A DNA stretch of 36,743 nucleotides, taken from NCBI GenBank assembly GCA_020847675.1, contig JADLBN010000064.1:1-36743 (forward strand), written 5' to 3'. Source of the DNA: Burkholderiales bacterium. Lineage in GTDB: Bacteria > Pseudomonadota > Gammaproteobacteria > Burkholderiales > Casimicrobiaceae. The notes beneath the pieces are model-generated. The model had not been told where the DNA came from, ran no database searches, and worked only from the letters and a program-made list of their open reading frames with translations. Positions 11,101 through 20,845 of the stretch are shown here, in pieces. The translations under genes were made by a program, and so were the position numbers. Positions within the stretch are counted from its first letter, which is position 1; each line of letters opens with the position of its first letter.

Positions 11101-11895
11101 ATGCAGCCCTACCTCGACCTCCTCCGCCTCGTGCGCGAGCGCGGCCAGCGCAAGGCCGACCGCACCGGCACCGGCACGCTGTCGGTGTTCGGCCACCAGA
11201 TGCGCTTCGACCTCTCGCAGGGTTTCCCGGTGGTCACGACCAAGCGCGTGCACCTCAAGTCGGTGTTCGTCGAGCTCCTCTGGTTCCTCCGCGGCGAGTC
11301 GAACGTCCGCTACCTGCACGAGCACGGCGTGACCATCTGGGACGAGTGGGCCGACGCGCAGGGCGAACTCGGGCCGGTCTACGGCGTGCAGTGGCGGTCG
11401 TGGCCGACGCCGGACGGATCGAGGATCGACCAGATCGCGGCGCTGATCCGCGAACTCCGCCGCAACCCGGACTCGCGGCGGCTGGTCGTGTCGGCCTGGA
11501 ACGTGGGCGAGATCGCGAAGATGGCGCTTCCGCCCTGCCACGCGTTCTTCCAGTTCCACGTCGCCGGCGGGCGGCTGTCGTGCCAGCTCTACCAGCGCAG
11601 CGCCGATCTCTTCCTCGGCGTGCCGTTCAACCTCGCGAGCTACGCGGCCCTCACCCACATGGTGGCGCAGCAGTGCGACCTCGAGGTCGGCGACTTCGTC
11701 TGGACCGGCGGCGACTGCCACCTGTACCTCAACCACCTCGGGCAGGTGGACGAGCAGCTCGCGCGCGAGCCGTTGCCGCTGCCGCGCCTCGTGCTCCGAC
11801 GCAGGCCGCCGACGCTCTTCGACTACGAACTCGGCGACCTCGAGGTCGTGGGCTACCGCCACCACGCCGCGATCAAGGCTCCCATCGCCGTCTGA
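11101..11895 (+). CDS. thyA: Thymidylate synthase
   Basis: [61 protein letters not shown]; catalytic PCH context; C-terminus IKAPIAV. Confidence 0.98.
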   Translation: MQPYLDLLRLVRERGQRKADRTGTGTLSVFGHQMRFDLSQGFPVVTTKRVHLKSVFVELLWFLRGESNVRYLHEHGVTIWDEWADAQGELGPVYGVQWRSWPTPDGSRIDQIAALIRELRRNPDSRRLVVSAWNVGEIAKMALPPCHAFFQFHVAGGRLSCQLYQRSADLFLGVPFNLASYAALTHMVAQQCDLEVGDFVWTGGDCHLYLNHLGQVDEQLAREPLPLPRLVLRRRPPTLFDYELGDLEVVGYRHHAAIKAPIAV

Positions 11896-12057
11896 AGTCC
11901 CGGGCCGCGCCGGGCGATGGATCCGGAGCGAGCCGCCCAATTCGCCGTCACTCCGATCGCCGGCCGGTCTCCGGATCCGCCGCGACGATCGTCCGGATCG
12001 GCGTCAACCAAGGGGGAGCCTGATGCCGACGGTGAGTACGTGCTTACTCGGCAGGGC

Positions 12058-12089
12058 AAAAAGAAGCCCGCCGGGAGGAGTGGGCGGGC
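12058..12089 (-). terminator. Rho-independent terminator for the small gene (minus strand)
   Basis: Minus strand GCCCGCC-cactcctccc-GGCGGGC followed by TTCTTTTT: 7-bp GC stem plus U-rich tail. Confidence 0.75.
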
Positions 12090-12107
12090 AAGGGGGATTC
12101 CGATAGA

Positions 12108-12130
12108 GGAAGCGCGGGTGCCCCGCTTCC
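12108..12130. other. Stem-loop upstream of the terminator
   Basis: GGAAGC-GcGGG-tg-CCC-C-GCTTCC, about 10 bp with one bulge. Confidence 0.5.
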
Positions 12131-12164
12131 GGAGGGCACGGCCAGCCGGCCGCAGGAAACACGG

Positions 12165-12323
12165 TTACACGATGCTGCGCGCGGCGACGACCCGCTCGGC
12201 GAGTTCCGCCAGCGCCTCCTCGTCCCCGCCGGCCGTCCGGTCGTCCGTCGTCGAAACCTGCTCGACGCTGGCATCGGCCGTTGCAGCCCAGAAGGGCACG
12301 AAGTCGGGGGAGAAGGCATCCAT
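12165..12323 (-). CDS. Small hypothetical protein (52 aa): MDAFSPDFVPFWAATADASVEQVSTTDDRTAGGDEEALAELAERVVAARSIV
   Basis: GC3-rich codon usage matching neighbouring genes, Shine-Dalgarno GGAG six nt before ATG (minus strand CCGGAGCTTCGCATG), sigma54-like promoter upstream, terminator downstream. No family recognised. Confidence 0.6.
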   Translation of the reverse strand: MDAFSPDFVPFWAATADASVEQVSTTDDRTAGGDEEALAELAERVVAARSIV

Positions 12324-12354
12324 GCGAAGCTCCGGCAGTGTTCGCCAGTGACCA

Positions 12355-12370
12355 AGCACGCGCCATGCCA
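12355..12370 (-). promoter_or_regulatory. Sigma54-like promoter (-24/-12) for the 12165-12323 small gene
   Basis: Minus strand TGGCAT-GGCGC-GTGCT, GG-N10-GC spacing exact; predicted start of transcription near 12344. Confidence 0.65.
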
Positions 12371-12479
12371 GACAGCATTACTGCATGTAACTTGCAGCGT
12401 TCGTCCCGTCAACGTCTGTCAATTCGTATGTCATGGGCCTGTTCCTGCACGCACTCAGCTCGACTGGCGACACCGGGTT

Positions 12480-12497
12480 TGTCGCATTTGCACGACA
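12480..12497. promoter_or_regulatory. Candidate GlrR upstream activating site 1: TGTC-GCATTTGCAC-GACA
   Basis: Exact match to TGTC-N10-GACA, centred about 144 bp upstream of the predicted sigma54 start. Confidence 0.65.
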
Positions 12498-12544
12498 ACG
12501 CAGCGCGATCAACGCTTAAGTGATTGATCCAAAGCACTTTCGTG

Positions 12545-12562
12545 TGTCGCTTCTTGCCGACA
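12545..12562. promoter_or_regulatory. Candidate GlrR upstream activating site 2: TGTC-GCTTCTTGCC-GACA
   Basis: Second exact match to TGTC-N10-GACA, 65 bp from site 1. Confidence 0.65.
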
Positions 12563-12764
12563 GCTCGCGGAAGGATCCGACGGCCGGAGATCGCGTCGGT
12601 GCGGAGGTCGAGCGATGGCCTCGTTCGATCCAACGAGGTGGAGTGGTCCGACACACGCCTGCGCACCCGATCCGACCGCTGACATGGAGCGCGAACTGCG
12701 TTGCCATGCGGCCACCGGGATTCCGATGGGCGGTCCCGGCCGGTGCATCACCGCGTCCTGCGGT

Positions 12765-14117
12765 TCAGGAGGACTTCGACTCCTTGAACATCGCGGGCTC
12801 GAGCCGATGCCGCTGCAGGAGTTTGTAGAACTCGGTCCGGTTGCGCTTCGCGAGCTGCGCCGCCTGGGTGACGTTGCCCCCGGTGATCTTGAGCAGCCGC
12901 ACGAGGTAGTCGCGCTCGAAGGTCTTCCGGGCTTCCTCGAACGGGATCAGCGCCGCGGCGTCCTCGCGGAGTGCGCCCTGCACCAACGTCGCCGGGATGA
13001 CGCCGGTGGTGGTCAGCGCCACCGCCTGCTCGAGGAGGTTCAGGAGCTGACGCACGTTGCCGGGCCACGGCGCCGCGACCAGCGCCTGCATCGCGTCGGG
13101 CGCGAGCGACGGCACCGCCTTCCGGTAGCGCTCGGCCAGCCCGCGGAGGAAGTGGACCGCGAGGAGCGGAATGTCCTCGCGCCGCTCGGCGAGCGACGGC
13201 AGCCGCAGCGACACGACGTTGAGGCGGTAGTAGAGGTCTTCCCGGAACAGGCCCGCGGCGCGCTGCGCCTCGAGGTCGCGGTGGGTTGCGGATACGACGC
13301 GCACGTTCACCGGAATCGCCTGGGTCGAACCGACCGGCCGCACCTCGCCCTGCTGCAGCACGCGCAGGAGCTTCACCTGCAGCGGCAGCGGCATGTCGCC
13401 GATCTCGTCGAGCAGGAGCGTGCCGCCGTCGGCGGACTGGAACAGTCCCTTGTGCGCCTGCACCGCGCCGGTGAACGCGCCGCGCGCGTGGCCGAAGAGC
13501 TCGGACTCGAGCAACTCGCCGGGGATCGCGCCGCAGTTGACCGCGACGAACGGCCGCGCGCCGCGCGGGCTCGCGCGATGGATCGCCTGCGCGAGCAGCT
13601 CCTTGCCGGTCCCCGATTCGCCGGTGATGAGGACGGCGGCGTCGGTGTCGGCGACGAGCCGGGCCTGCCGCAGCAGGTCCTCCATCGCCGGACTCCGCGT
13701 GATGATGCCGGCGCGCCATTCGTCCTCGGGGCGGGCAGCCGGATCGTCGCCCGAGAGCGAGACCGCGGCCGACACCTTCTGCAGCAGTTCCTGGCTGTCG
13801 AAGGGCTTGGTGAGGAACCCGAACACGCCGCGCTGCGTCGCGTTCACCGCATCGGGGATCGTGCCGTGCGCGGTCAGGATGATCACCGGGAGCGCAGGGT
13901 GCTGGCGCTGGATCGCGTCGAAGAGCGCCAGTCCGTCGATGCCGGGCATGCGCATGTCGCTGATCACCAGCGCGGGCCGCCTGACGGCGATCGCGGCCAG
14001 CGCCGCCTCGCCGCTCTCCGCGGTCCGCACGCGGTAGCCCGCGGAGGTGAGCCGCAGGCTGATCAGCTTGAGGAGGTCGGGGTCGTCGTCGACCAGCAGG
14101 AGATCGCCGTTGCTCAT
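12765..14117 (-). CDS. glrR: Sigma54-dependent response regulator, GlrR/QseF-like
   Basis: Receiver domain (LLLVDDDPDLLKL, SDMRMPGIDG, LTAHG, FLTKPF), Walker A GESGTGKELLA, sigma54-contact GAFTGA, Fis-type HTH ending in NRTEFYKLLQRHRLEPAMFK. Confidence 0.9.
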   Translation of the reverse strand: MSNGDLLLVDDDPDLLKLISLRLTSAGYRVRTAESGEAALAAIAVRRPALVISDMRMPGIDGLALFDAIQRQHPALPVIILTAHGTIPDAVNATQRGVFGFLTKPFDSQELLQKVSAAVSLSGDDPAARPEDEWRAGIITRSPAMEDLLRQARLVADTDAAVLITGESGTGKELLAQAIHRASPRGARPFVAVNCGAIPGELLESELFGHARGAFTGAVQAHKGLFQSADGGTLLLDEIGDMPLPLQVKLLRVLQQGEVRPVGSTQAIPVNVRVVSATHRDLEAQRAAGLFREDLYYRLNVVSLRLPSLAERREDIPLLAVHFLRGLAERYRKAVPSLAPDAMQALVAAPWPGNVRQLLNLLEQAVALTTTGVIPATLVQGALREDAAALIPFEEARKTFERDYLVRLLKITGGNVTQAAQLAKRNRTEFYKLLQRHRLEPAMFKESKSS

Positions 14118-14140
14118 CGTTCGCGCGTGCGGAACGCTCG

Positions 14141-14992
14141 CTAGCGCCCGCCGCTTCCTCCTCCGCCACCGCCGCCACCGCCGCCACCGCCGCCGCCGCT
14201 GCGAACGCGGTCGCGCAGGAGGCTCCGCTCCATCGCGCGGAGCGCCTCGAGTTTCTGGACCGCTTCGTTGCCCTTCACCTGCTCGTCGCGGACCGCCTTG
14301 ACGCGCTCGAGCACCTGCACGTGCAGGATCGCCGCGATCACCTTCACCGGCGTCGGCGCTCCGCCGCTCTTCGACACGTTCTCGAGCAACTGGAGCGCGC
14401 GCTGGTCGTCCTGCGGATTCGAGTGCGAGAGCGTGTAGAGCACGGCGAGCCGGACCCGGTTTGCGTCGGTCCGGTCGCGCGTGAACGCGGCGGACGCGAT
14501 GCCGAGCTCGCGCTTCACTTCGTCGGGGCCGAACCCGTTGTAGCGTCCGAGGTCGGCGATGAGCGCGAGCGCGACGACATCCTCGACCGGCACCGGGGGA
14601 GCGACGGGAATCGTGCTCGGCGCAGCGGCGGCGACGACGATCGGCGGGGAAGCCGCGGGCGGCGAAGCGACGGATCCGGCCGGCGCCGGAGCAGGCGTCT
14701 CGCCGGCGGGAAGCGACGGGGACGGCGGCACCGCGACCACGGACTGCGGCGCGGGCTGCAGCGGGGGCAGCAGCGGCGGCGCGGGGAGCGGCGGTTCCAC
14801 CGGCTCGATCGGCGGCGAATCCATCGACGCGGTCATTTCGGCCACGACCGGATCGAGGTCCTCGTCGTAGTTCGCGAGGTCCTGGGGCAGGGGTGCCGGC
14901 AGCGAAGCGCAGCCCGCGACGAGCGCCGCGAGCGTCGCCGCGAGCGCCGGACGCGCGAGACGAAGGTGCCCGATGCCGCGCCGCGCCCGCAT
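14141..14992 (-). CDS. QseG-like lipoprotein, proline-rich, with polyglycine C-terminus
   Basis: MRARRG...ALAATLAALVAGC lipobox; Pro/Ala-rich linker; C-terminal domain; ATG overlaps the kinase TGA (TGATG). Sits between kinase and regulator as qseG does in glrK-qseG-glrR. Confidence 0.75.
   Translation of the reverse strand: MRARRGIGHLRLARPALAATLAALVAGCASLPAPLPQDLANYDEDLDPVVAEMTASMDSPPIEPVEPPLPAPPLLPPLQPAPQSVVAVPPSPSLPAGETPAPAPAGSVASPPAASPPIVVAAAAPSTIPVAPPVPVEDVVALALIADLGRYNGFGPDEVKRELGIASAAFTRDRTDANRVRLAVLYTLSHSNPQDDQRALQLLENVSKSGGAPTPVKVIAAILHVQVLERVKAVRDEQVKGNEAVQKLEALRAMERSLLRDRVRSGGGGGGGGGGGGGGSGGR
14156..14197. repeat. Glycine-codon trinucleotide tract (14 consecutive Gly codons, including GCC/ACC units on the + strand)
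   Basis: tcctcctccgccaccgccgccaccgccgccaccgccgccgcc read directly; encodes poly-Gly near the lipoprotein C-terminus. Confidence 0.85.
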
Positions 14993-16470
14993 CACCCGAC
15001 TCCGGCCGTGAGGCCGCGCCGCGCGGCGGAAGGCTGCCTCCGGCCCGCCGCGAGCGGCAGGACGAAGCGCAGGCGCGCCCCGCGCGCGCCGTCCTCGCGG
15101 TCGAGCACCTCGATGCGCCCGCCGTGCGCGGTGGCGTACTCGCGCGCGATCGCGAGGCCGAGGCCGCTGCCTTTCACGCGCCCCTCGGCCGGCGGCGCTC
15201 CCTGGTAGAACGACTCGAACACGCGCTCGCGCTCCGCGGACGGCACTCCAGGTCCCTGGTCGACGACCTCGAGCACCGCCTGCCCGCCGCGCGCCCTGAG
15301 CTCGACGCCGATCGCGCCGGAGCGCGGCGAATACTTGATCGCGTTGGACACGAGGTTGTCGACCACCGTCCGCAGGCGCTCGGCGTCTCCGGTGACCACC
15401 GCCGTCTCGAGGCGCGTCTCGAACGCGATCATGCGGCCCAGAGCGGCGAGCTTCTGCTCGCGCAGCACGCGCCGCACGAGCTCCGACAGGTCGACCGGCC
15501 CGACGGTCGCCGGCTCGACGTCCTTCGTCTGGTGCCAGCTCAACAGATCCTCGATGAGTTTCTGCAGCGACAGCGTGTTCTCGCGCACGATGCGCACGAT
15601 GTCCTGCTGCTCGCGGGTGAGCCTGCCGCCGACTTCGTCGCGCAGGAGTTCGGCGCCCTCCCGCACCGCGGTGAGCGGGGTCTTCAGTTCGTGCGACACG
15701 TGCCGCAGGAAACGCGTCTGCTGCTCCTCCAGCTCGCGCAGCCGCGTCCTCAGCCACTCGAGGCGCTGTCCGACGTAACGCAGGTCCTGCGGTCCGTTGA
15801 CGACGATCGCGTGGGTGAAGTCGGCGGTGCCCATCTGCCGGATCGCGACGTCGAGCTGGCGGATCGGCCGCGAGATCAGCACCGCGAACAGGATCGCGAG
15901 GCCGAGCGCGATCCCCGCGGTGGCGAGCGCGAGCCACAGCCAGCTCTCCCGCGCGCGCGCCGCGGTGTCCTGCAGGCGCTCGATCGCCCGCTGCGTGAAC
16001 TGGGCCGACGCCGCCACCATCGACTGCGAGCCGTCGACCAGCGAGGCGAAGCCCTCGGCCAGCTCGGCGGCGCCCTGCGCGCCCGGCCGGGGTCCGGCGA
16101 GCCGCTTCGCGAGCCGATCCTCGCTGTCGAGCAGGCGCTCCAGCATCGCCCGCTCGGAAGCTTCCAGCGGAAGCGCCGCGAGCTGGGTGCCGGTCGCGCG
16201 GAAGTCCTGCCGCAGCTTGCCGTAGTCGTCCAGCAGCGCCGGGTCGTCGAGGATGATCTGCTGGCGCACGATGCGTTCGAGCGTCGTCGCCTGCTCGAAC
16301 AGCAGCCGGCTCGTGCGCGCGGCCTGCGTGGCCTGCAGGACCTCCTCGCGGCTCTGCGTCGCGAGCCGGTCGACCGACAGCAGCAGTTCGGCGAGCGCGT
16401 AGAGCAGCGGCAAGCTCACCAGCAGGAACGAGAGCAGGATGAACTTGAGGAAGGAGCGCGGGTAAACCAC
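14992..16470 (-). CDS. glrK: Sensor histidine kinase, GlrK/QseE-like
   Basis: N-terminal TM segment, HAMP, RFLRHVSHELKTPLTAVREGAELL, DNLVSNAIKYSP, GSGLGLAIAREYATAHGG. Confidence 0.85.
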   Translation of the reverse strand: MVYPRSFLKFILLSFLLVSLPLLYALAELLLSVDRLATQSREEVLQATQAARTSRLLFEQATTLERIVRQQIILDDPALLDDYGKLRQDFRATGTQLAALPLEASERAMLERLLDSEDRLAKRLAGPRPGAQGAAELAEGFASLVDGSQSMVAASAQFTQRAIERLQDTAARARESWLWLALATAGIALGLAILFAVLISRPIRQLDVAIRQMGTADFTHAIVVNGPQDLRYVGQRLEWLRTRLRELEEQQTRFLRHVSHELKTPLTAVREGAELLRDEVGGRLTREQQDIVRIVRENTLSLQKLIEDLLSWHQTKDVEPATVGPVDLSELVRRVLREQKLAALGRMIAFETRLETAVVTGDAERLRTVVDNLVSNAIKYSPRSGAIGVELRARGGQAVLEVVDQGPGVPSAERERVFESFYQGAPPAEGRVKGSGLGLAIAREYATAHGGRIEVLDREDGARGARLRFVLPLAAGRRQPSAARRGLTAGVG

Positions 16471-16533
16471 GTGGGGCGCGGGCTGCTAGGATCGGGGCGA
16501 TTATGACACCGCCCCTCGCGGGGCAGCATCGCG

Positions 16534-17082
16534 TTGCCCGCCCGTTCGAAAGCCACCCCCGACCCTTCGGCGCCCGGTTCCCCGCGGCAGAAGCTCGCGA
16601 TCGTCGCGGCGGTCGCGGCCAACGGGGTGATCGGCGCGGACGGCGGCCTGCCCTGGCGGCTCGCCGACGACCTCAGGCACTTCCGTGCATTGACGCTGGG
16701 TCACGCGGTGATCATGGGGCGCCGGACCCGGGAGTCGCTCGCCGGCCCGCTCGCGGGTCGCCAGAACATCGTCGTCAGTTCGCGGCCCGACTATCGGCCT
16801 TCGGGGACGGAAGTGGCGGCCAGCCTCGAAGAGGCACTCGCCCGGGTTTCGCTGCCGCCGCCCGCGTTCTGCATCGGCGGCGCCGTGCTCTACCGCGACG
16901 CGATCGAGCGGGCCGACACGATGCACCTCACCGAGATCGACCGCGAGTTTCCCGGCGACGTGCGCTTTCCGCCGTTCGACCGCGGGGCATGGCTCGAGGT
17001 GCGGCGCGAGGATCGCCGCAGCAACGAGGGGTTCGGCTACGCGTTCGTCACCTACGAGCGGCGATCGCCCGCGCGCGGGTGA
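16534..17082 (+). CDS. folA: Dihydrofolate reductase
   Basis: KLAIVAAVAANGVIGADGGLPWRLADDLRHFRALTLGHAVIMGRRTRESLAGPLAGRQNIVVS; CIGGAVLYRDAI. Confidence 0.95.
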   Translation: MPARSKATPDPSAPGSPRQKLAIVAAVAANGVIGADGGLPWRLADDLRHFRALTLGHAVIMGRRTRESLAGPLAGRQNIVVSSRPDYRPSGTEVAASLEEALARVSLPPPAFCIGGAVLYRDAIERADTMHLTEIDREFPGDVRFPPFDRGAWLEVRREDRRSNEGFGYAFVTYERRSPARG

Positions 17083-17159
17083 TCGCGGCGCCGGCCCGGG
17101 TGCGGCCCGCGAATTTGCGATAATCGGGAGGCGACGCGCGACCTGCGACATCGGGCAGC

Positions 17160-17245
17160 GCCGGGGTGGCGGAACGGCAGACGCAGCGGACTCAAAATCC
17201 GCCGGTGGCGACACCGTGAGGGTTCGAGTCCCTCTCCCGGCACCA
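17160..17245 (+). tRNA. tRNA-Leu (CAA anticodon)
   Basis: Acceptor GCCGGGG/CTCCCGGC plus encoded ACCA; anticodon stem-loop GCGGA-CTCAAAA-TCCGC; long variable arm; T-arm AGGGTTCGAGTCCCT. Confidence 0.93.
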
Positions 17246-17262
17246 TGTGCGTCCGTGCGACG

Positions 17263-18312
17263 ATGCCCGACCGCAAGCTCACGCTCGACGACTTCGACTA
17301 CGCGCTGCCGGCCGACCTGATCGCGCAGGTTCCCGCGCCGGTGCGTACCGGCAGCCGGCTGCTGCACGTCGACGGCGACGCGCTTTCCGACCTGCGGTTC
17401 ATCGACCTCGAGACCCTCGTCGCGCCCGGCGACGTCGTCGTGGTCAACGACACGCGCGTGGTCCGCGCGCGCCTCTCCGGCACCAAAGAGAGCGGCGGAC
17501 GGGTCGAACTCCTGATCGAGAGGGTCGTCGGCGACGACCTCGCCTGGGCGCAGGTTCGCGCGAGCCACCTGCCCCGTCCCGGCAGCGAGATCCTGCTGGC
17601 GGGCGGCGCCACCGGCGTCGTGCTCGAGCGCGACGGCGGGTTCGTGCGGCTGCGGTTCGAGAACACCGGCCCGCTCGAAGTGTGGCTCGAACGGCACGGG
17701 GCTACACCGCTCCCGCCCTACATCGCGCGCGCGCCGGCGCCCGAGGACGCGGAGCGCTACCAGACGGTCTACGCGGCAAGCCCCGGGGCCGTCGCAGCAC
17801 CCACCGCCGGGCTCCATTTCGACCGGCCGATGCTCGGGCGCCTCGCCGGCCGCGGCGCCGCGATCGTCACGCTCACGCTGCACGTCGGAGCCGGGACCTT
17901 CCTCCCGGTGCGCGAGCGCGACCTCGAAGCGCACCGGATGCACGGCGAGCGCTACGCGATTCCCGACGCGACGGTCCAGGCGATCGGCGAGGCGCGCGCC
18001 CGCGGGAACCGGGTGCTGGCGGTCGGGACGACGACGCTGCGCGCGCTCGAGGCCGCATCCGCCCATGGTGCCCTCGTTCCCGGCACCGGCGAGACGGACC
18101 TCTTCATCCGGCCCGGATTCCGGTTCCGGGTGGTCGACCGGCTCCTGACCAATTTCCACCTTCCGCGGTCCACGCTCCTCGTGCTCGCGAGCGCGTTCGC
18201 AGGCGCGCAGGCCATACGCCACGCCTACGCACACGCCATCCGGCAGCGCTACCGGTTCTTCAGCTATGGTGACGCCACGCTGCTGGAAAAGGGGCCTGGG
18301 ACCTCCCCGTGA
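17263..18312 (+). CDS. queA: S-adenosylmethionine:tRNA ribosyltransferase-isomerase
   Basis: LDDFDYALPADLIAQVPAPVRTGSRLL, VVNDTRVVRARL, YQTVYAASPGAVAAPTAGLHF, LTNFHLPRSTLLVLASAF. The ORF-track ATG at 17245 uses the last base of the tRNA CCA; MPDRKL at 17263 preferred. Confidence 0.94.
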   Translation: MPDRKLTLDDFDYALPADLIAQVPAPVRTGSRLLHVDGDALSDLRFIDLETLVAPGDVVVVNDTRVVRARLSGTKESGGRVELLIERVVGDDLAWAQVRASHLPRPGSEILLAGGATGVVLERDGGFVRLRFENTGPLEVWLERHGATPLPPYIARAPAPEDAERYQTVYAASPGAVAAPTAGLHFDRPMLGRLAGRGAAIVTLTLHVGAGTFLPVRERDLEAHRMHGERYAIPDATVQAIGEARARGNRVLAVGTTTLRALEAASAHGALVPGTGETDLFIRPGFRFRVVDRLLTNFHLPRSTLLVLASAFAGAQAIRHAYAHAIRQRYRFFSYGDATLLEKGPGTSP

Positions 18313-18322
18313 CCCGCGTTCC

Positions 18323-18338
18323 GTCGCCAAAAGGCGAC
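18323..18338. other. Perfect stem-loop GTCGCC-AAAA-GGCGAC after queA
   Basis: 6-bp perfect inverted repeat with AAAA loop, 10 bp after the queA stop. Confidence 0.5.
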
Positions 18339-18484
18339 AAAATGCACCGTTCGGCGGCAATTTCACCACTTTTCATCGCCGTCCACGCCTCGGATGCCCG
18401 TTCCGGCTTGGCAAGCGATCCGATCCAAGGCTAAGCTTGGCCAACGTCGAACCCTTGGCCGGCGCGGCAGCTGCACGCGGCAGC

Positions 18485-20285
<1,801 letters not shown>

Positions 20286-20460
20286 CGCCGTGCCGCAGGG
20301 TCGACGACCGGTGCGTATCCCCGCATGGTAGAATTTCAGGTTCGCTCGACCCGAAAATCGACGCGATGCGCCGATCCGCCGCCCCGGCCGCGGACCGGTG
20401 GATCGTTCCGGGCGCCGGCCCCCGACGCGGAGCCGCGCCCAACTTCCGGAGCCCCGACCC

Positions 20461-20787
20461 GTGCTGATCTCTCCCGCTTACGCCCAGGCCGCGTCGTCCG
20501 GCGGCACCGGCGACCTGCTCGCCACGATGCTGCCGATGGTCGCGATCTTCGCCATCTTCTACTTCCTGATGATCCGGCCGCAGCAGCGCAAGCAGAAGGA
20601 GCACCGGGCGATGATCGACGCGCTCGAGAAGGGCAACGAGGTGGTGACGGCGGGCGGCATCGCCGGCCGCGTCTCGAAGATCGACGACCAGTACGTCACG
20701 GTCGAGATTGCGCAGGGCGTCGAGATCCACGTGCAGCGCCACGCGGTGTCGCAGCTCCTGCCGAAGGGCACGCTGAAATCGCTGTGA
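20461..20787 (+). CDS. yajC: Preprotein translocase subunit YajC
   Basis: ISPAYAQAA...MLPMVAIFAIFYFLMIRPQQRKQKEHRAMIDALEKGNEVVTAGGIAGRV; GTG start at 20461 preferred over the ATG at 20398. Confidence 0.94.
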   Translation: MLISPAYAQAASSGGTGDLLATMLPMVAIFAIFYFLMIRPQQRKQKEHRAMIDALEKGNEVVTAGGIAGRVSKIDDQYVTVEIAQGVEIHVQRHAVSQLLPKGTLKSL

Positions 20788-20845
20788 CGGCAAGCGTCCC
20801 GGTGCCGGCGCCGCGCCCGGGACGAGCCTCCGGAATCCCCCCGCC

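Noticed and set aside
12619-12638. CCTCGTT-cgatcc-AACGAGG hairpin downstream of glrR as a terminator
   Set aside because: Seven-bp stem is real, but neither strand shows a following T-tract, so a Rho-independent terminator call is not supported.
18360-18480. Sigma54 promoter for the queA-tgt intervening exported protein
   Set aside because: Several TGGC cores are present, but none has GC at the required N10 spacing.
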